From Lentisphaeraceae bacterium (lineage in GTDB: Bacteria > Verrucomicrobiota > Kiritimatiellia > RFP12 > UBA1067), in contig SFPL01000062.1 in the NCBI GenBank assembly GCA_004551905.1, positions 1-34,315 on the forward strand: a DNA stretch of 34,315 nucleotides, given 5' to 3'. Shown one piece after another: positions 24,294 through 33,125 of this stretch. The number at the start of each line of letters is the position of its first letter. The stretch's first letter is position 1. The position numbers were made by a program, and so were the translations under genes. The notes under the pieces were generated by a model. The model did not search any database. It was not told the origin of the DNA and saw only the letters and a program-made list of their open reading frames with translations.

Positions 24294-25070
24294 ATGGGAC
24301 TTTCCCGCGAGATGCAGCTGAAGGTTGACCAGATTGGCGTCCTGGTCGCAAAGGACTTCAAGCTGAAGTACGACTCGACGTGCCTGGGCTTCGTCTGGAG
24401 CATGCTGATTCCGCTCCTGATGAGTGCGGTCTACTATCTCGTCTTCGGGGTGATGATGCGCTGGGGGGCGGTCGAGAACTACCTGCTCTATCTGGTCAGC
24501 GGCAACTTCCTGTGGAACTTCTTTTCGGCCGTCGTGAACCAGAACGGCACGGTGCTGCTGCGCAATGCCGCGCTTCTGAAGAAGACAAGCTTTGACCGGC
24601 GGCTGCTGGTGTGGGCGACGTTCTTCACGGAAGGGACGCATTTCCTGCTGACGATTCCAGTCCTTGTCGGCGTCATGGCCTGCTTCGGCGTGCGGCCCGA
24701 TGCGTGGATGCCGCTGAACGTCGTCCTGGCCCTTGTTCCGATGATGCTCCTGTCGGTTGGCATGGGGTATCTCTACGCGGCGGTCAACATCGTCTTCCGC
24801 GATCTGGAGAAGATTTTCCAGATCGTCATGATGATGTGGCTCTACTGTTCGCCTGTCTTCATTCCGATTTCGCGGGTCCCCGAGCGGTTCCTGCCGTACT
24901 ACGAGCTGAATCCCATGTGCTCGATTCTCATGCTCTGGCGCGATGCCTTCTGGAGTCCGGGATTCCACCCGGAGCGGCTGATCGCCCTGTTGCCGACGTG
25001 TCTGGCGGTCTTCCTGTTTGGGCGCTTGGTGTTTCTCCGTGTCGAGCCGCGCTTTGCGGAGATGATGTGA
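24294..25070 (+). CDS. wzm: Glycan ABC exporter, membrane subunit (Wzm-like)
   Basis: 258 residues, with about six hydrophobic helices and the ABC-2 permease pattern (KDFKLKYDSTCLGFVWSML at the start, GMGYLYAAVNIVFRDL before the last helices, and WLYCSPVFIP). It matches polysaccharide or teichoic acid exporters (Wzm, TagG). It would flip or export a polyprenyl-linked polymer across the inner membrane together with Wzt. The stop TGA shares its last base with the wzt ATG, so the subunits are made in step. Confidence 0.9.
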   Translation: MGLSREMQLKVDQIGVLVAKDFKLKYDSTCLGFVWSMLIPLLMSAVYYLVFGVMMRWGAVENYLLYLVSGNFLWNFFSAVVNQNGTVLLRNAALLKKTSFDRRLLVWATFFTEGTHFLLTIPVLVGVMACFGVRPDAWMPLNVVLALVPMMLLSVGMGYLYAAVNIVFRDLEKIFQIVMMMWLYCSPVFIPISRVPERFLPYYELNPMCSILMLWRDAFWSPGFHPERLIALLPTCLAVFLFGRLVFLRVEPRFAEMM

Positions 25071-25792
25071 TGGACAAGCCGATCATCGAGTTCAGGAACG
25101 TGACGATGGCGTTTCGGCGCCTGAGGCGGCATTATGGCCTCAAGGCGACGCTGCTGCATCCGATCCAGTTGGCGCGCGGACTGGCGGAGGCGGCGGAGTT
25201 CAAGGCGCTGGACGACGTGAGCTTCGCGATTCGTCGGGGCGAGCGCGTCGGCATCGTCGGGCACAACGGCTGCGGCAAGACGACGACGCTGTCGCTCATG
25301 GGCGGCGTCTACCGGCGGTATCGCGGCAGGGTGGCCGTGCGGGGGCGCGTGGCGATGATGCTGGCCTTGGGCGCGGGGTTCAACAGCCAGCTCTCCGGAC
25401 GCGACAACATCATCCTCAACGGCGTCCTCCAGGGGAAGACGAAGGCCGAGATGCGGGCGCTCATGCCGGACGTCATTGACTTTGCGGACATCGGGGACTT
25501 CATCGACGCGCCGCTCTACCAGTATTCGTCCGGGATGCTGGCGCGCATCGGCTTTGGCGTCGCGACGGCAATTAGGCCGGAGATCCTGCTGGTCGATGAG
25601 GTGATGGCCGTGGGGGACGCGGATTTTCGGAAGCGGTGCGAGGCGCGCATCCAGTCGCTGCTGGCGAGCGGCACGACGCTGGTCCTCGTCTCGCACAGCC
25701 CGAGCGACATTCGGAAGTACTGCCAGCGGGTCATTCGCCTGGATCATGGAAAAATCGTCTACGACGGTCCGCTGGAAGGAAGCGGAATCTGA
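25070..25792 (+). CDS. wzt: Glycan ABC exporter, ATP-binding subunit (short Wzt)
   Basis: 240 residues. Walker A GIVGHNGCGKTTTLS (about 62-76), the glycan-exporter signature YSSGMLARIGFG, Walker B ILLVDEVMAVGDADF and switch-region VSHSPSDI. This is the Wzt/TagH type rather than a solute importer. It ends just after the nucleotide-binding domain and lacks the C-terminal carbohydrate-binding domain of Wzt proteins that recognise a capped chain end. Export should then not depend on terminal-cap recognition. Overlaps wzm by one base. Confidence 0.92.
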   Translation: MDKPIIEFRNVTMAFRRLRRHYGLKATLLHPIQLARGLAEAAEFKALDDVSFAIRRGERVGIVGHNGCGKTTTLSLMGGVYRRYRGRVAVRGRVAMMLALGAGFNSQLSGRDNIILNGVLQGKTKAEMRALMPDVIDFADIGDFIDAPLYQYSSGMLARIGFGVATAIRPEILLVDEVMAVGDADFRKRCEARIQSLLASGTTLVLVSHSPSDIRKYCQRVIRLDHGKIVYDGPLEGSGI

Positions 25793-25813
25793 AGAAAGGG
25801 GAGGGTGTTCCTC

Positions 25814-28800
25814 ATGAAGGTGACAGTTGCTATCTATGACTATGACGATGCGGATGCGCTGGCGTCCTGTTTGGATGCGTTGTCGGCGCAGACGCATGCG
25901 GATGTCGAGGTACTGATTCAGGATGCGTCGGGGGATTCCATCGCGTTCCGCAATCGAGCCATTGCCACGGCCGCGGGGCGCTACATCACTTTCCTTCCCG
26001 CATGGGCGAGATATGCCACTCCGCATGCGCTTGAGGTCTTGTTGCTCATGGCGGAAGCGGAAGGCGCACGTGTCGTGGTGGGGAAGACAGGGGTCGCGGA
26101 GGATTCTGCGACAAAATATCCGGATCAGATACCTTGGGGCGTTGAGACGTTCGTTGATGCGGGGACTTTCTGCCCGCAGGGAGGACTCTGTGGAACACTG
26201 TTTCAGACAGACTTCCTCAAGGTCAGCGGCTTGGGCTTTGATGATCTCGGTTGTTTGTCGGACGTCTGTTTTGCGCGTAAGGTTGCGGCGCTCGCTGGGC
26301 GAGTGTTCGTGATTGGACGGACTTTGGGTTGGGTTGGACATCCGCCATCCACAAAAGAAACGGAATCGGAGCGGGTTGACCTTGCCCTGCGGGTTGATGC
26401 AGAGCTTCTTCGCTTTGCCCGCGCGTGTGATTTGGAACGGCTTAAGGATGGCATTGTTTCGGACTTGGAGTCGAGAGACCGAAAGTGGGCGATCCGCGAA
26501 CGCTGTCAGTCTGCTGGACTCCGGGATGAAAGAGACCGACTCAAGAACCAGCTGGACGAAATTTCGGTTCTGTCGGATCGTCTGGCTTATGGCATCGAAT
26601 GCTTTCGGCCGCTTGTGTCCGTCATCGTTCCCGCCTACAAAGTCGAGAAGTATTTGCCAAGGTGTCTGGACAGTCTGCTTGCGCAGACGCTACGCGCTCT
26701 GGAGATCATTGTCGTTGATGATGGGTCACCGGATGATTCGGGGGCAATTGCCGATGCGTATGCGCGGCGGAATGAGAGGGTTCGGGTCATCCATCAGGCC
26801 AATGGAGGTCTGTCGGCGGCACGGAATGCAGGAATGGCGTGTGCACGGGGTTCCTATGTTGCGTTTGTTGACGGCGACGACTGGGTGGAAACTGATGCCT
26901 TTCGGGCGATGGCCAAACTTCTGGAGGCGAACCCGACTGCGGAGCTTGGTCTTTATTCTGCCAAGGTCGAATATGCCTATGCGGTCGACGCAGCCGAGAT
27001 AGAGGGTGTCAACAAGTACTTTGAAGTCCCTGTGCAAGGGCTTCACAACTTGACGTCCTCGCTTGCGCGGCGTGTTGATGCCAGTGCGTGCACAAAGATC
27101 TTCCGACGCGATTTCTTGAATCGGAACGGCATTCGGTTCCCTGTCGGAATGTGCAATGAAGACGAGGTCTTCTGGACATTTGTGAGCGCGCGAGCGCGGC
27201 AGGTTGTTGCGACGAAAGAAAGGTATTATCGTTATGTGCGCAACAGTGACGGAATCATGGCCTGTCAGATGCTCGATGCGGTGGAGTCTGATGAGCTGCC
27301 CGACTATCTGACGCATGGCGTGCCGCTTATGTTGGCCTATCTTCGTCGTGAGGGGCGATTGGATTTGCTTGGTAGTCTTCTCCGAAGGTTGTGTGGCTAT
27401 TCGAACAGGTTTAAGTCGGAGCGGGCCCTTTGTCGAATTTCTCGCATTCTGCATGAAATCCCATTCTATCGGTTTGCCGAGTTCTTGGAAAACGAGGACA
27501 TTGGGTATGTGCGGCAACGTTTGACGGAACTTGCCAACTATGCCTGGTATGACGAGCCATATGGAATCATTGATGAGTCTTTGATGCCGCAGCCGCTCAA
27601 GCGGTTTGAGCCGTCAGGTTCGCCTGTCGTGTCGTTTCTCATTCCTGTTTTTAACGCGATTCCCTACCTTGACAAATGTATAGACTCGCTCCGTCGGCAA
27701 TCTCTGGCAGATGTTGAGTTCGTCTTTGTCGACAACGGATCGATGGACGAATCGGGATCTGTCATTCGGGAATACATGGCTGTTGATGGTCGCATTAGGC
27801 TTGTGACGATGCCGAATGCAGGCGTTGGCGCTGCTCGCAACGCAGCCCTGAAGGCTGCGAAAGGTCGATATCTGGCGTTTGTCGATGCCGATGACTGGAT
27901 TGAAAGCGATGCGGCGCAGAAGGTTGTGGAGTTGATGGATCGCTATGGCCTTGAGGTTTGCGCGTTTGATTTCGAGATGTTTGACACGCGGACGCGGCAT
28001 CCGATGTCGGCATATTGGGCGGCCTCGAATCATCGGTCGGCATTTCCGATTCGCAAGGTCTTTGCCTATTCCGAATTGGCGGAATGGCCGATCTACACGT
28101 CGTCATGGACAATGTTTTATCGGCGCAGCTTTGTCGAGGCGCATCACTTGGCATTTCCGGAGGTGAGTTTCCATGAAGATGACGTTTGGATGTATCAGAT
28201 GCTGCCGCTTATTCGGCGGGCTTACATGATTGAGGACAAGATTTACCATTATCGGCGAAATAACCCACGTTCATTGGTCGCGGTGAATGCGGGTGGTTCA
28301 AATGGAGAGGCGATTCGACTTTGGTATTATCAGACGCTCGATTCTCTTTGCCGTAGGTATTTGCGTGAAGATTTCCTGCCCTGTGCGCCGCAGTTCATTC
28401 GTCGCATGTTCCACGATGTTGTTTACAATCTGAAGCTTCACTCTGAAGATGGAGAGGTCATTCGAGCGAATTGCGTGACCTTGCACGCCTGTTTGTCTGG
28501 AGGCGTGTGGCTGGACGAGCGGCACGCGCAGGTCTATCGGGACTTGTCGTCGCGCAAGGCTGTTGGGGTGGAGGTCTCCGAGGAGGGGCCTTGTCGCTAT
28601 CCGGAAGCGACGAAAGACGATCTTCGACTGATGTTGGAGATTGAGAACCGTCGCCAGACTTCGAAAAAGGATATCTATATCGTAACGGGGCAGCTCAATT
28701 CAAAGTCGAATGAACCTATTGATTCATGGACATTCTTCGAGTGGCTTCAGTCGAGAGGCGTTCCGTCTCGCTATGTCCTTTGGCGGCAACATCCACTCTA

Positions 28801-29809
28801 TGCGAGATTGGAGGCGGAGGGGCGGCTCAAGGACATTATCGCCCTAGAGGGCGATGGCGTTTTGGACTGCGAGTTCCTTTGGCGATGCAAGGATGAACTG
28901 GCCCGTGCCAAGGTCGTGATCCAGGAGAATGCGGCCCTTAACCATTCGCTTCGGATCTGGTTGTATGGTCTGGCGGCTTGTGACTATGTGTTCATGCAAC
29001 ATGGCGTATTCTGCACGGCGATGACGCAACGTGCGGCAAAACTTCTTCAGACGTTCAATCATGTTAATGTCTCTTCGCGGAAGGAGCGGGACTTCATCCT
29101 TGAACAGATGCCTGGCGAGCGGGAGTCGAACAAAAGGCTGTTTGTCGAGGCTGGGTTGCCGCGCTGGGATTTGCTCGCGGAAGACAATCGTGCGGTGCAG
29201 GGGGATGCCCGCCCGATTGCGTTTTTCATGCTGACGTGGCGGTCGTCTTTCTCCGAGGGCATGGAGCGCGTGAAGAAGTCGGCCTATTATCACGGGCTGC
29301 GGAGTCTGCTGTCGGAAACGAATGTCAGGCGGTTGTCGGAGTTGGGCTATCGTGTCGTGTTGGCCCCGCATCATCACTTGGCAAACAAGGTCAAGGACTT
29401 GGATTTCGGCGTTTCAGTTGAGGTCGTCGATCCAGCGTCCGTCTCTCACTGGATCCGTCGGGCTTCAATTTGCGTGACGGACTTTTCCTCGGTCTCGATC
29501 GATTTCATCTTTCAGGGAAAACCAACGATCTATTGGGTTTTGGATCGCTACGATATGCTCCTTGACCCCAATCTGCCGGACGATGGCGGAAAGGTCTCCA
29601 GCGCGGTAGTCAATCTGAAAGCCATGTATAATGTTGTCGAGACGCCGATGGAAGTCATGGAGCTTCTGTCGTATTACAAGAGCAGCGAGTTCATCTTGGA
29701 GCCGGAGAAGCGGAAGATTGGCGATTCCTTCTTCAAGTACAAAAAAGAGATCTGCCGCCATCTTTATGAGGAGATTGAGCGCGTGACGAAAAGTTTGGGA
29801 GGGGTATAA
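25814..29809 (+). CDS. Multidomain glycosyltransferase: three GT2 domains plus a TagF-like transferase
   Basis: 1331 residues. Domain 1 (about 1-215) has a GT2 fold pattern but lacks the D-D-G-S and D-x-D motifs, having QDAS and LPAWARY instead. Domain 2 (about 265-480) is intact: SVIVPAYKVEKYL, VVDDGSPDDSG and FVDGDDW. Domain 3 (about 603-800) is intact: SFLIPVFNA, FVDNGSMDESG and FVDADDW. Domain 4 (about 950-1331) resembles CDP-glycerol:polyglycerophosphate transferases: DIYIVTGQL, FMQHGVFC (about 1060) and TDFSSVSIDFIFQGKP (about 1221). A short charged coiled region (about 205-260) joins domains 1 and 2. ATG 25814 is spaced correctly after GGGGAGGG; GTG 25805 abuts it. The enzyme likely adds two sugars and possibly a polyol phosphate. 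The GC content is clearly lower than in its neighbours. Confidence 0.85.
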   Translation: MKVTVAIYDYDDADALASCLDALSAQTHADVEVLIQDASGDSIAFRNRAIATAAGRYITFLPAWARYATPHALEVLLLMAEAEGARVVVGKTGVAEDSATKYPDQIPWGVETFVDAGTFCPQGGLCGTLFQTDFLKVSGLGFDDLGCLSDVCFARKVAALAGRVFVIGRTLGWVGHPPSTKETESERVDLALRVDAELLRFARACDLERLKDGIVSDLESRDRKWAIRERCQSAGLRDERDRLKNQLDEISVLSDRLAYGIECFRPLVSVIVPAYKVEKYLPRCLDSLLAQTLRALEIIVVDDGSPDDSGAIADAYARRNERVRVIHQANGGLSAARNAGMACARGSYVAFVDGDDWVETDAFRAMAKLLEANPTAELGLYSAKVEYAYAVDAAEIEGVNKYFEVPVQGLHNLTSSLARRVDASACTKIFRRDFLNRNGIRFPVGMCNEDEVFWTFVSARARQVVATKERYYRYVRNSDGIMACQMLDAVESDELPDYLTHGVPLMLAYLRREGRLDLLGSLLRRLCGYSNRFKSERALCRISRILHEIPFYRFAEFLENEDIGYVRQRLTELANYAWYDEPYGIIDESLMPQPLKRFEPSGSPVVSFLIPVFNAIPYLDKCIDSLRRQSLADVEFVFVDNGSMDESGSVIREYMAVDGRIRLVTMPNAGVGAARNAALKAAKGRYLAFVDADDWIESDAAQKVVELMDRYGLEVCAFDFEMFDTRTRHPMSAYWAASNHRSAFPIRKVFAYSELAEWPIYTSSWTMFYRRSFVEAHHLAFPEVSFHEDDVWMYQMLPLIRRAYMIEDKIYHYRRNNPRSLVAVNAGGSNGEAIRLWYYQTLDSLCRRYLREDFLPCAPQFIRRMFHDVVYNLKLHSEDGEVIRANCVTLHACLSGGVWLDERHAQVYRDLSSRKAVGVEVSEEGPCRYPEATKDDLRLMLEIENRRQTSKKDIYIVTGQLNSKSNEPIDSWTFFEWLQSRGVPSRYVLWRQHPLYARLEAEGRLKDIIALEGDGVLDCEFLWRCKDELARAKVVIQENAALNHSLRIWLYGLAACDYVFMQHGVFCTAMTQRAAKLLQTFNHVNVSSRKERDFILEQMPGERESNKRLFVEAGLPRWDLLAEDNRAVQGDARPIAFFMLTWRSSFSEGMERVKKSAYYHGLRSLLSETNVRRLSELGYRVVLAPHHHLANKVKDLDFGVSVEVVDPASVSHWIRRASICVTDFSSVSIDFIFQGKPTIYWVLDRYDMLLDPNLPDDGGKVSSAVVNLKAMYNVVETPMEVMELLSYYKSSEFILEPEKRKIGDSFFKYKKEICRHLYEEIERVTKSLGGV

Positions 29810-29810
29810 A

Positions 29811-30434
29811 ATGAAAACGCACCGGAAATTGTTGTGCCTGTGTTGCCCTGTAGGGGGGATCGGTGCACTGGAAAAACTATGGAAGGTAAAGGTGCGGTCG
29901 GAGGGCGCAGTCGGAAATTCCTCCCTCGGATGGATTTCCTGGCTCGTCCCGTTTGGTGTCGTTGCCATCTGCCAGCAGGTGACGGCGGAAGATCGCCATC
30001 CGATCAAGTACTGGATGCCCTATGGGAAGATGTGCCGACTTGTTGCCGAGCGGTATGGCTATGTCGTGAATCGTGGAACAATCGAATCAGCGCATGATCC
30101 ACGGGGATTCGCGCGTACGCAAGCACACGAACAGGCGTTTTCGCCCTTTGTCCGCTTTGTGCGGCGCTGGTCTCCCTATGGCCTCGTGCTGTGGTGGGAC
30201 CGAACGGAGAATCCGTTGAGAAAATCGGCGCCTGTGGCACGGGCGGTTTGCACCGCGAAGGCACCGACAGGAGCGGACTACATGAGGGAATTTCATGCGT
30301 TGTCGCGACAGATTAGGCAGTTGGACGACCGTGTTCGCCGCGCGGAGACTACGCTCCAGTCGCGTCTCGACAACTTGGAGATCCAGATTCTGAAGTTGCG
30401 CGTTCAGTTGAAGACGCCGGATGTGAATCCCTGA
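29811..30434 (+). CDS. Unknown protein with C-terminal coiled coil
   Basis: 207 residues, not recognised. The N-terminal 55 residues include a weak hydrophobic stretch (WISWLVPFGVVAI). The middle is aromatic and basic (YWMPYGKMCRLVAERYGYVV, FVRRWSPYGLVLWWD). The last 50 residues are a strong heptad-like coiled coil (SRQIRQLDDRVRRAETTLQ onward), ending on KTPDVNP. The ATG follows GGGAGGGG at good spacing, 1 nt after the upstream stop. Its own stop overlaps the next start (TGATG). Position and coupling make it a real gene. It could be a chain-length regulator or a partner of the glycosyltransferases, but no motif supports a specific job. Confidence 0.6.
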   Translation: MKTHRKLLCLCCPVGGIGALEKLWKVKVRSEGAVGNSSLGWISWLVPFGVVAICQQVTAEDRHPIKYWMPYGKMCRLVAERYGYVVNRGTIESAHDPRGFARTQAHEQAFSPFVRFVRRWSPYGLVLWWDRTENPLRKSAPVARAVCTAKAPTGADYMREFHALSRQIRQLDDRVRRAETTLQSRLDNLEIQILKLRVQLKTPDVNP

Positions 30435-31456
30435 TGTCGCCGCAGTTGTCCGTCATCATCCCCGTCTACAATGCGGGAGATGCCCTGTGCGCTTGTCTGG
30501 ACTCCGTCTTGGGACAGCGCATTTCGGGCTTGGAGGTCGTGTGCGTGGACGATGGCTCGACGGATGGTTCAGATGCCCTGCTGGAGGCGTATGCGCGGCG
30601 AGACGCTCGACTCAAGATGTTGCGACAGGCGAATAGGGGTCAGGGCGTGGCACGCAATCGGGGGCTCGAATGCGCGCATGGTGAGTTCGTCCAGTTCGTG
30701 GATGCCGACGATGCGCTTGCCGTCCCCGATGCGCTTGAGCGGCTGCTGGCGACGATGCGGCGAGAACGGCTGGATGCGCTGTTCTTTGACGCACAGACGC
30801 AGGTCTGTTCGGAGGCGTTGCGCGGACAGCCATTGCCAATCCGGGCTGAGGACTATGTTCGCCGCGGGGACTATTCCGCCGTCTCCTCTGGCCCAGATTT
30901 GTTCGCGGCATTTCTGAAGAACCGCGAATATTCGCCGAGCCCGTGTCTGTTGATGATTCGGCGTGCGTTCCTTGACGCGAACCACATCCGATTCCCTGAG
31001 GCTCGGATCTTTTATGAAGACAATATCTTCATGACGCGCGTTCTGCTGGCGGCGCAGCGGGCCAGCCATCGGCCGTGGCAGCTCTACCGTCGGAATGTGT
31101 GGGCGGGTAGCACAATGACATCGTCGCCGACCGTTCGACACCTGCGGGGATGGCTGGCCTGCTATCAGGACGCTCGTGCGCTGTTGGCGCGCGCGGGGTG
31201 GGATCGACAGATGCGGGCGGTGCTTCGAGATCGGGCGAGGATCTACAAGTTGCACGTGCGGCGCTTTTTGGACGGGCATCCCGAAATTGCATTCGCTGCG
31301 CGTTCGGAGCTGTCTTCGGAAGAGCGTTGTCTGCTGGACGGGATTCGCCTCTATCCACTGCACGAGCGAATCGTGAACGGGGTTCATTGCCTGAAGGACC
31401 GTGGACTCTTCTATACGGTGCGACGCATTTTTGCAGGGCGGGAGCGCAAGGCATGA
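30434..31456 (+). CDS. Family 2 glycosyltransferase (canonical)
   Basis: 340 residues. Intact GT-A motifs: LSVIIPVYNAGDAL at the start, VCVDDGSTDGSDALL (about 36-50), ARNRGLE and VQFVDADDAL (about 88-97). The C-terminal 130 residues are mostly helical without catalytic signature. It is a cytoplasmic, nucleotide-sugar-dependent inverting transferase adding one sugar to the growing lipid-linked glycan; sugar and linkage unknown. Start and stop both overlap neighbours, marking tight operon packing. Confidence 0.88.
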   Translation: MSPQLSVIIPVYNAGDALCACLDSVLGQRISGLEVVCVDDGSTDGSDALLEAYARRDARLKMLRQANRGQGVARNRGLECAHGEFVQFVDADDALAVPDALERLLATMRRERLDALFFDAQTQVCSEALRGQPLPIRAEDYVRRGDYSAVSSGPDLFAAFLKNREYSPSPCLLMIRRAFLDANHIRFPEARIFYEDNIFMTRVLLAAQRASHRPWQLYRRNVWAGSTMTSSPTVRHLRGWLACYQDARALLARAGWDRQMRAVLRDRARIYKLHVRRFLDGHPEIAFAARSELSSEERCLLDGIRLYPLHERIVNGVHCLKDRGLFYTVRRIFAGRERKA

Positions 31457-32340
31457 AGGCGAGCGTCATCATTCCGGCATGGGGCGAAACGCCGCATCTC
31501 GGCGAGACGCGGGACTGCCTTGCCCGGCAGACGTTCCGCGATTTCGAGGCTGTCGTCTGCGCGCCGCCGGACGACGCGCGAAACGCGGGCGCGGCGCGGA
31601 ACGCGGGCCTCGCGCGCGCAACGGGCGACTGGGTCTTCTTCGTCGATGCCGATGACCTTCCCACCCCCGACTATCTTCGGACGGCCATCGCGTCGGGTGA
31701 GCGGACAGGCGCGGACGTCGTCGCCTTCCGTGCGGATGAAGTGGATGACAGGACGGGCGATCGGACGCCCTTGCCCTATCTTGCGCGCCTCGTGCCATGG
31801 GCGGACGGCAAGGTGCATGCGTTGGACGAACTGGGCGACGCCCGCTTCACGACGCTGGGCATTGCACCGTGGAACAAGGCCGTGCGGCGCGACTTCCTTC
31901 TGCGGAACGGCATCCGCTTCCAGTCCATCGCCCGCTCGAACGATCTCGCGTTCACGGTCGAACTCCTGTCCCGCGCCCAGACGTTTGCGGCGCTCGACCA
32001 GTCCCTGATCGGCTATCGCGTCAACAACGTGGACAGCCTGCAGCACACGAACAGCCAGACGCCCTTGCTCTTCCTGGAGGCGCTGTCGGAGGCGCAACGG
32101 CGATTGGACGGCCGATTCGCCTCGGCGTTTGAAGCCCTTCGGGTGGAGACGCAGCGTTATCACCTGCACAGTGTGCGTACGCTCTCGGCCTACCGGGAGC
32201 TGGCTGCGCGGTTGGGCGTCGATGGCGGACTGAAGGCGCGGAACCGATTCCTTTTCACGCTTCTGCGAAACTGGGAGACGCTGGCGGATCGCGGGCCTCT
32301 TTTCTGTTGGCGTCGCCTGTTGGGGAGGATTGGCCGATGA
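31453..32340 (+). CDS. Family 2 glycosyltransferase, atypical donor motif (twin 1)
   Basis: 295 residues. It opens KASVIIPAWGETPHL and has an intact D-x-D region FFVDADDLPTP (about 66-76). The usual D-D-G-S is replaced by CAPPDDARNAG. ARNAGLARATGDW follows as in other GT2 enzymes. It shares the V-I-P-A-W-G-E-T-P start and the A-P-P substitution with the next gene, so the pair look like tandem duplicates. Substrate unknown; it may be active with altered nucleotide contacts or have lost activity. The ATG overlaps the upstream stop (ATGA). Confidence 0.85.
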   Translation: MKASVIIPAWGETPHLGETRDCLARQTFRDFEAVVCAPPDDARNAGAARNAGLARATGDWVFFVDADDLPTPDYLRTAIASGERTGADVVAFRADEVDDRTGDRTPLPYLARLVPWADGKVHALDELGDARFTTLGIAPWNKAVRRDFLLRNGIRFQSIARSNDLAFTVELLSRAQTFAALDQSLIGYRVNNVDSLQHTNSQTPLLFLEALSEAQRRLDGRFASAFEALRVETQRYHLHSVRTLSAYRELAARLGVDGGLKARNRFLFTLLRNWETLADRGPLFCWRRLLGRIGR

Positions 32341-33125
32341 CGGTGTCCGCCGTGATCCCGGCATGGGGCGAGACGCCGCTTCTGGCGCGGGCGATGGATT
32401 CGGTCCGTCGGCAGACGGCGTCGGGCGTCGAGCTGATCGTGAGCGCCCCGCCGGCGAACGGGCCGCAGACGGCACTCGCAGCCCGCCTGGCGGGCGTACG
32501 CCGCGCACGGGGCGAGTGGATCCTGTTCGTGGATGCGGACGACTGGATCGAGTCCGACCTGATTGAGGCGTTGCTGCGGGCTGCCGGTGAGGACGTCGAT
32601 GCGATTTGCTCGGGACTGGTCCGAGGGCGGCGTATGCGGCTGCCGGGTCAGGACATTTGGACGGACGGGCCGAGCGATGTGTTCAACTGTCTTTGCGCCA
32701 AGCTGTTCCGAAGACGCCTGTTCGACGGGCTAAAGGTGGATGCTGCGGTTGCGTACGGAGAGGACTTGTTGGCGACGGCGTGTCTTCTGCACCGTGCACG
32801 GCGCATCGTCTGCGTCCAGAAGGCGCTTTATCACTACTGCGAGAACGATGCCTCCGTGACGCATACGATGGACGGGCGTCGCCGTGTTCTTGACCTGATG
32901 CACGTCGGGCAGATGTTGCGGATTGAACTTCCGGAGCCGCGTTTTGCGGCATTTCATGATCGGATTACGCGGGATGCGATGCTCCTGTGGTGTCGCTATC
33001 GGGTGATGGACGGGGCGCTGTGGCGCGAGATGCGCGCGCGGCTGACGACGCCGCTTCTGGCGGATGCGCGGCACGGCTGGCTGAAGAAAGGGGCGTTGCT
33101 TTGTGCGAGTTGCCTTTTTGATTGA
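32337..33125 (+). CDS. Family 2 glycosyltransferase, atypical donor motif (twin 2)
   Basis: 262 residues. It begins TVSAVIPAWGETPLL, has SAPPANGPQTALAARLAGV in place of the D-D-G-S region, and an intact LFVDADDWIES (about 63-73). A later C-A-K-L-F-R-R-R-L-F and YGEDLLATACLL match the second half of other GT2 enzymes. It is close in design to twin 1 but shorter. The ATG overlaps the upstream stop (ATGA), and its end overlaps the GT4 gene by 23 bases. Confidence 0.85.
   Translation: MTVSAVIPAWGETPLLARAMDSVRRQTASGVELIVSAPPANGPQTALAARLAGVRRARGEWILFVDADDWIESDLIEALLRAAGEDVDAICSGLVRGRRMRLPGQDIWTDGPSDVFNCLCAKLFRRRLFDGLKVDAAVAYGEDLLATACLLHRARRIVCVQKALYHYCENDASVTHTMDGRRRVLDLMHVGQMLRIELPEPRFAAFHDRITRDAMLLWCRYRVMDGALWREMRARLTTPLLADARHGWLKKGALLCASCLFD

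Noticed and set aside
25805..25813. GTG start for the multidomain transferase
   Set aside because: The GGGGAGGG site directly abuts this GTG, while the ATG at 25814 has normal spacing and a typical GT2 start.
29635..29640. TATAAT-like sequence near the end of the multidomain transferase gene
   Set aside because: It lies inside a coding region without a matching -35 or the TACrC extension of the window's promoter motif.
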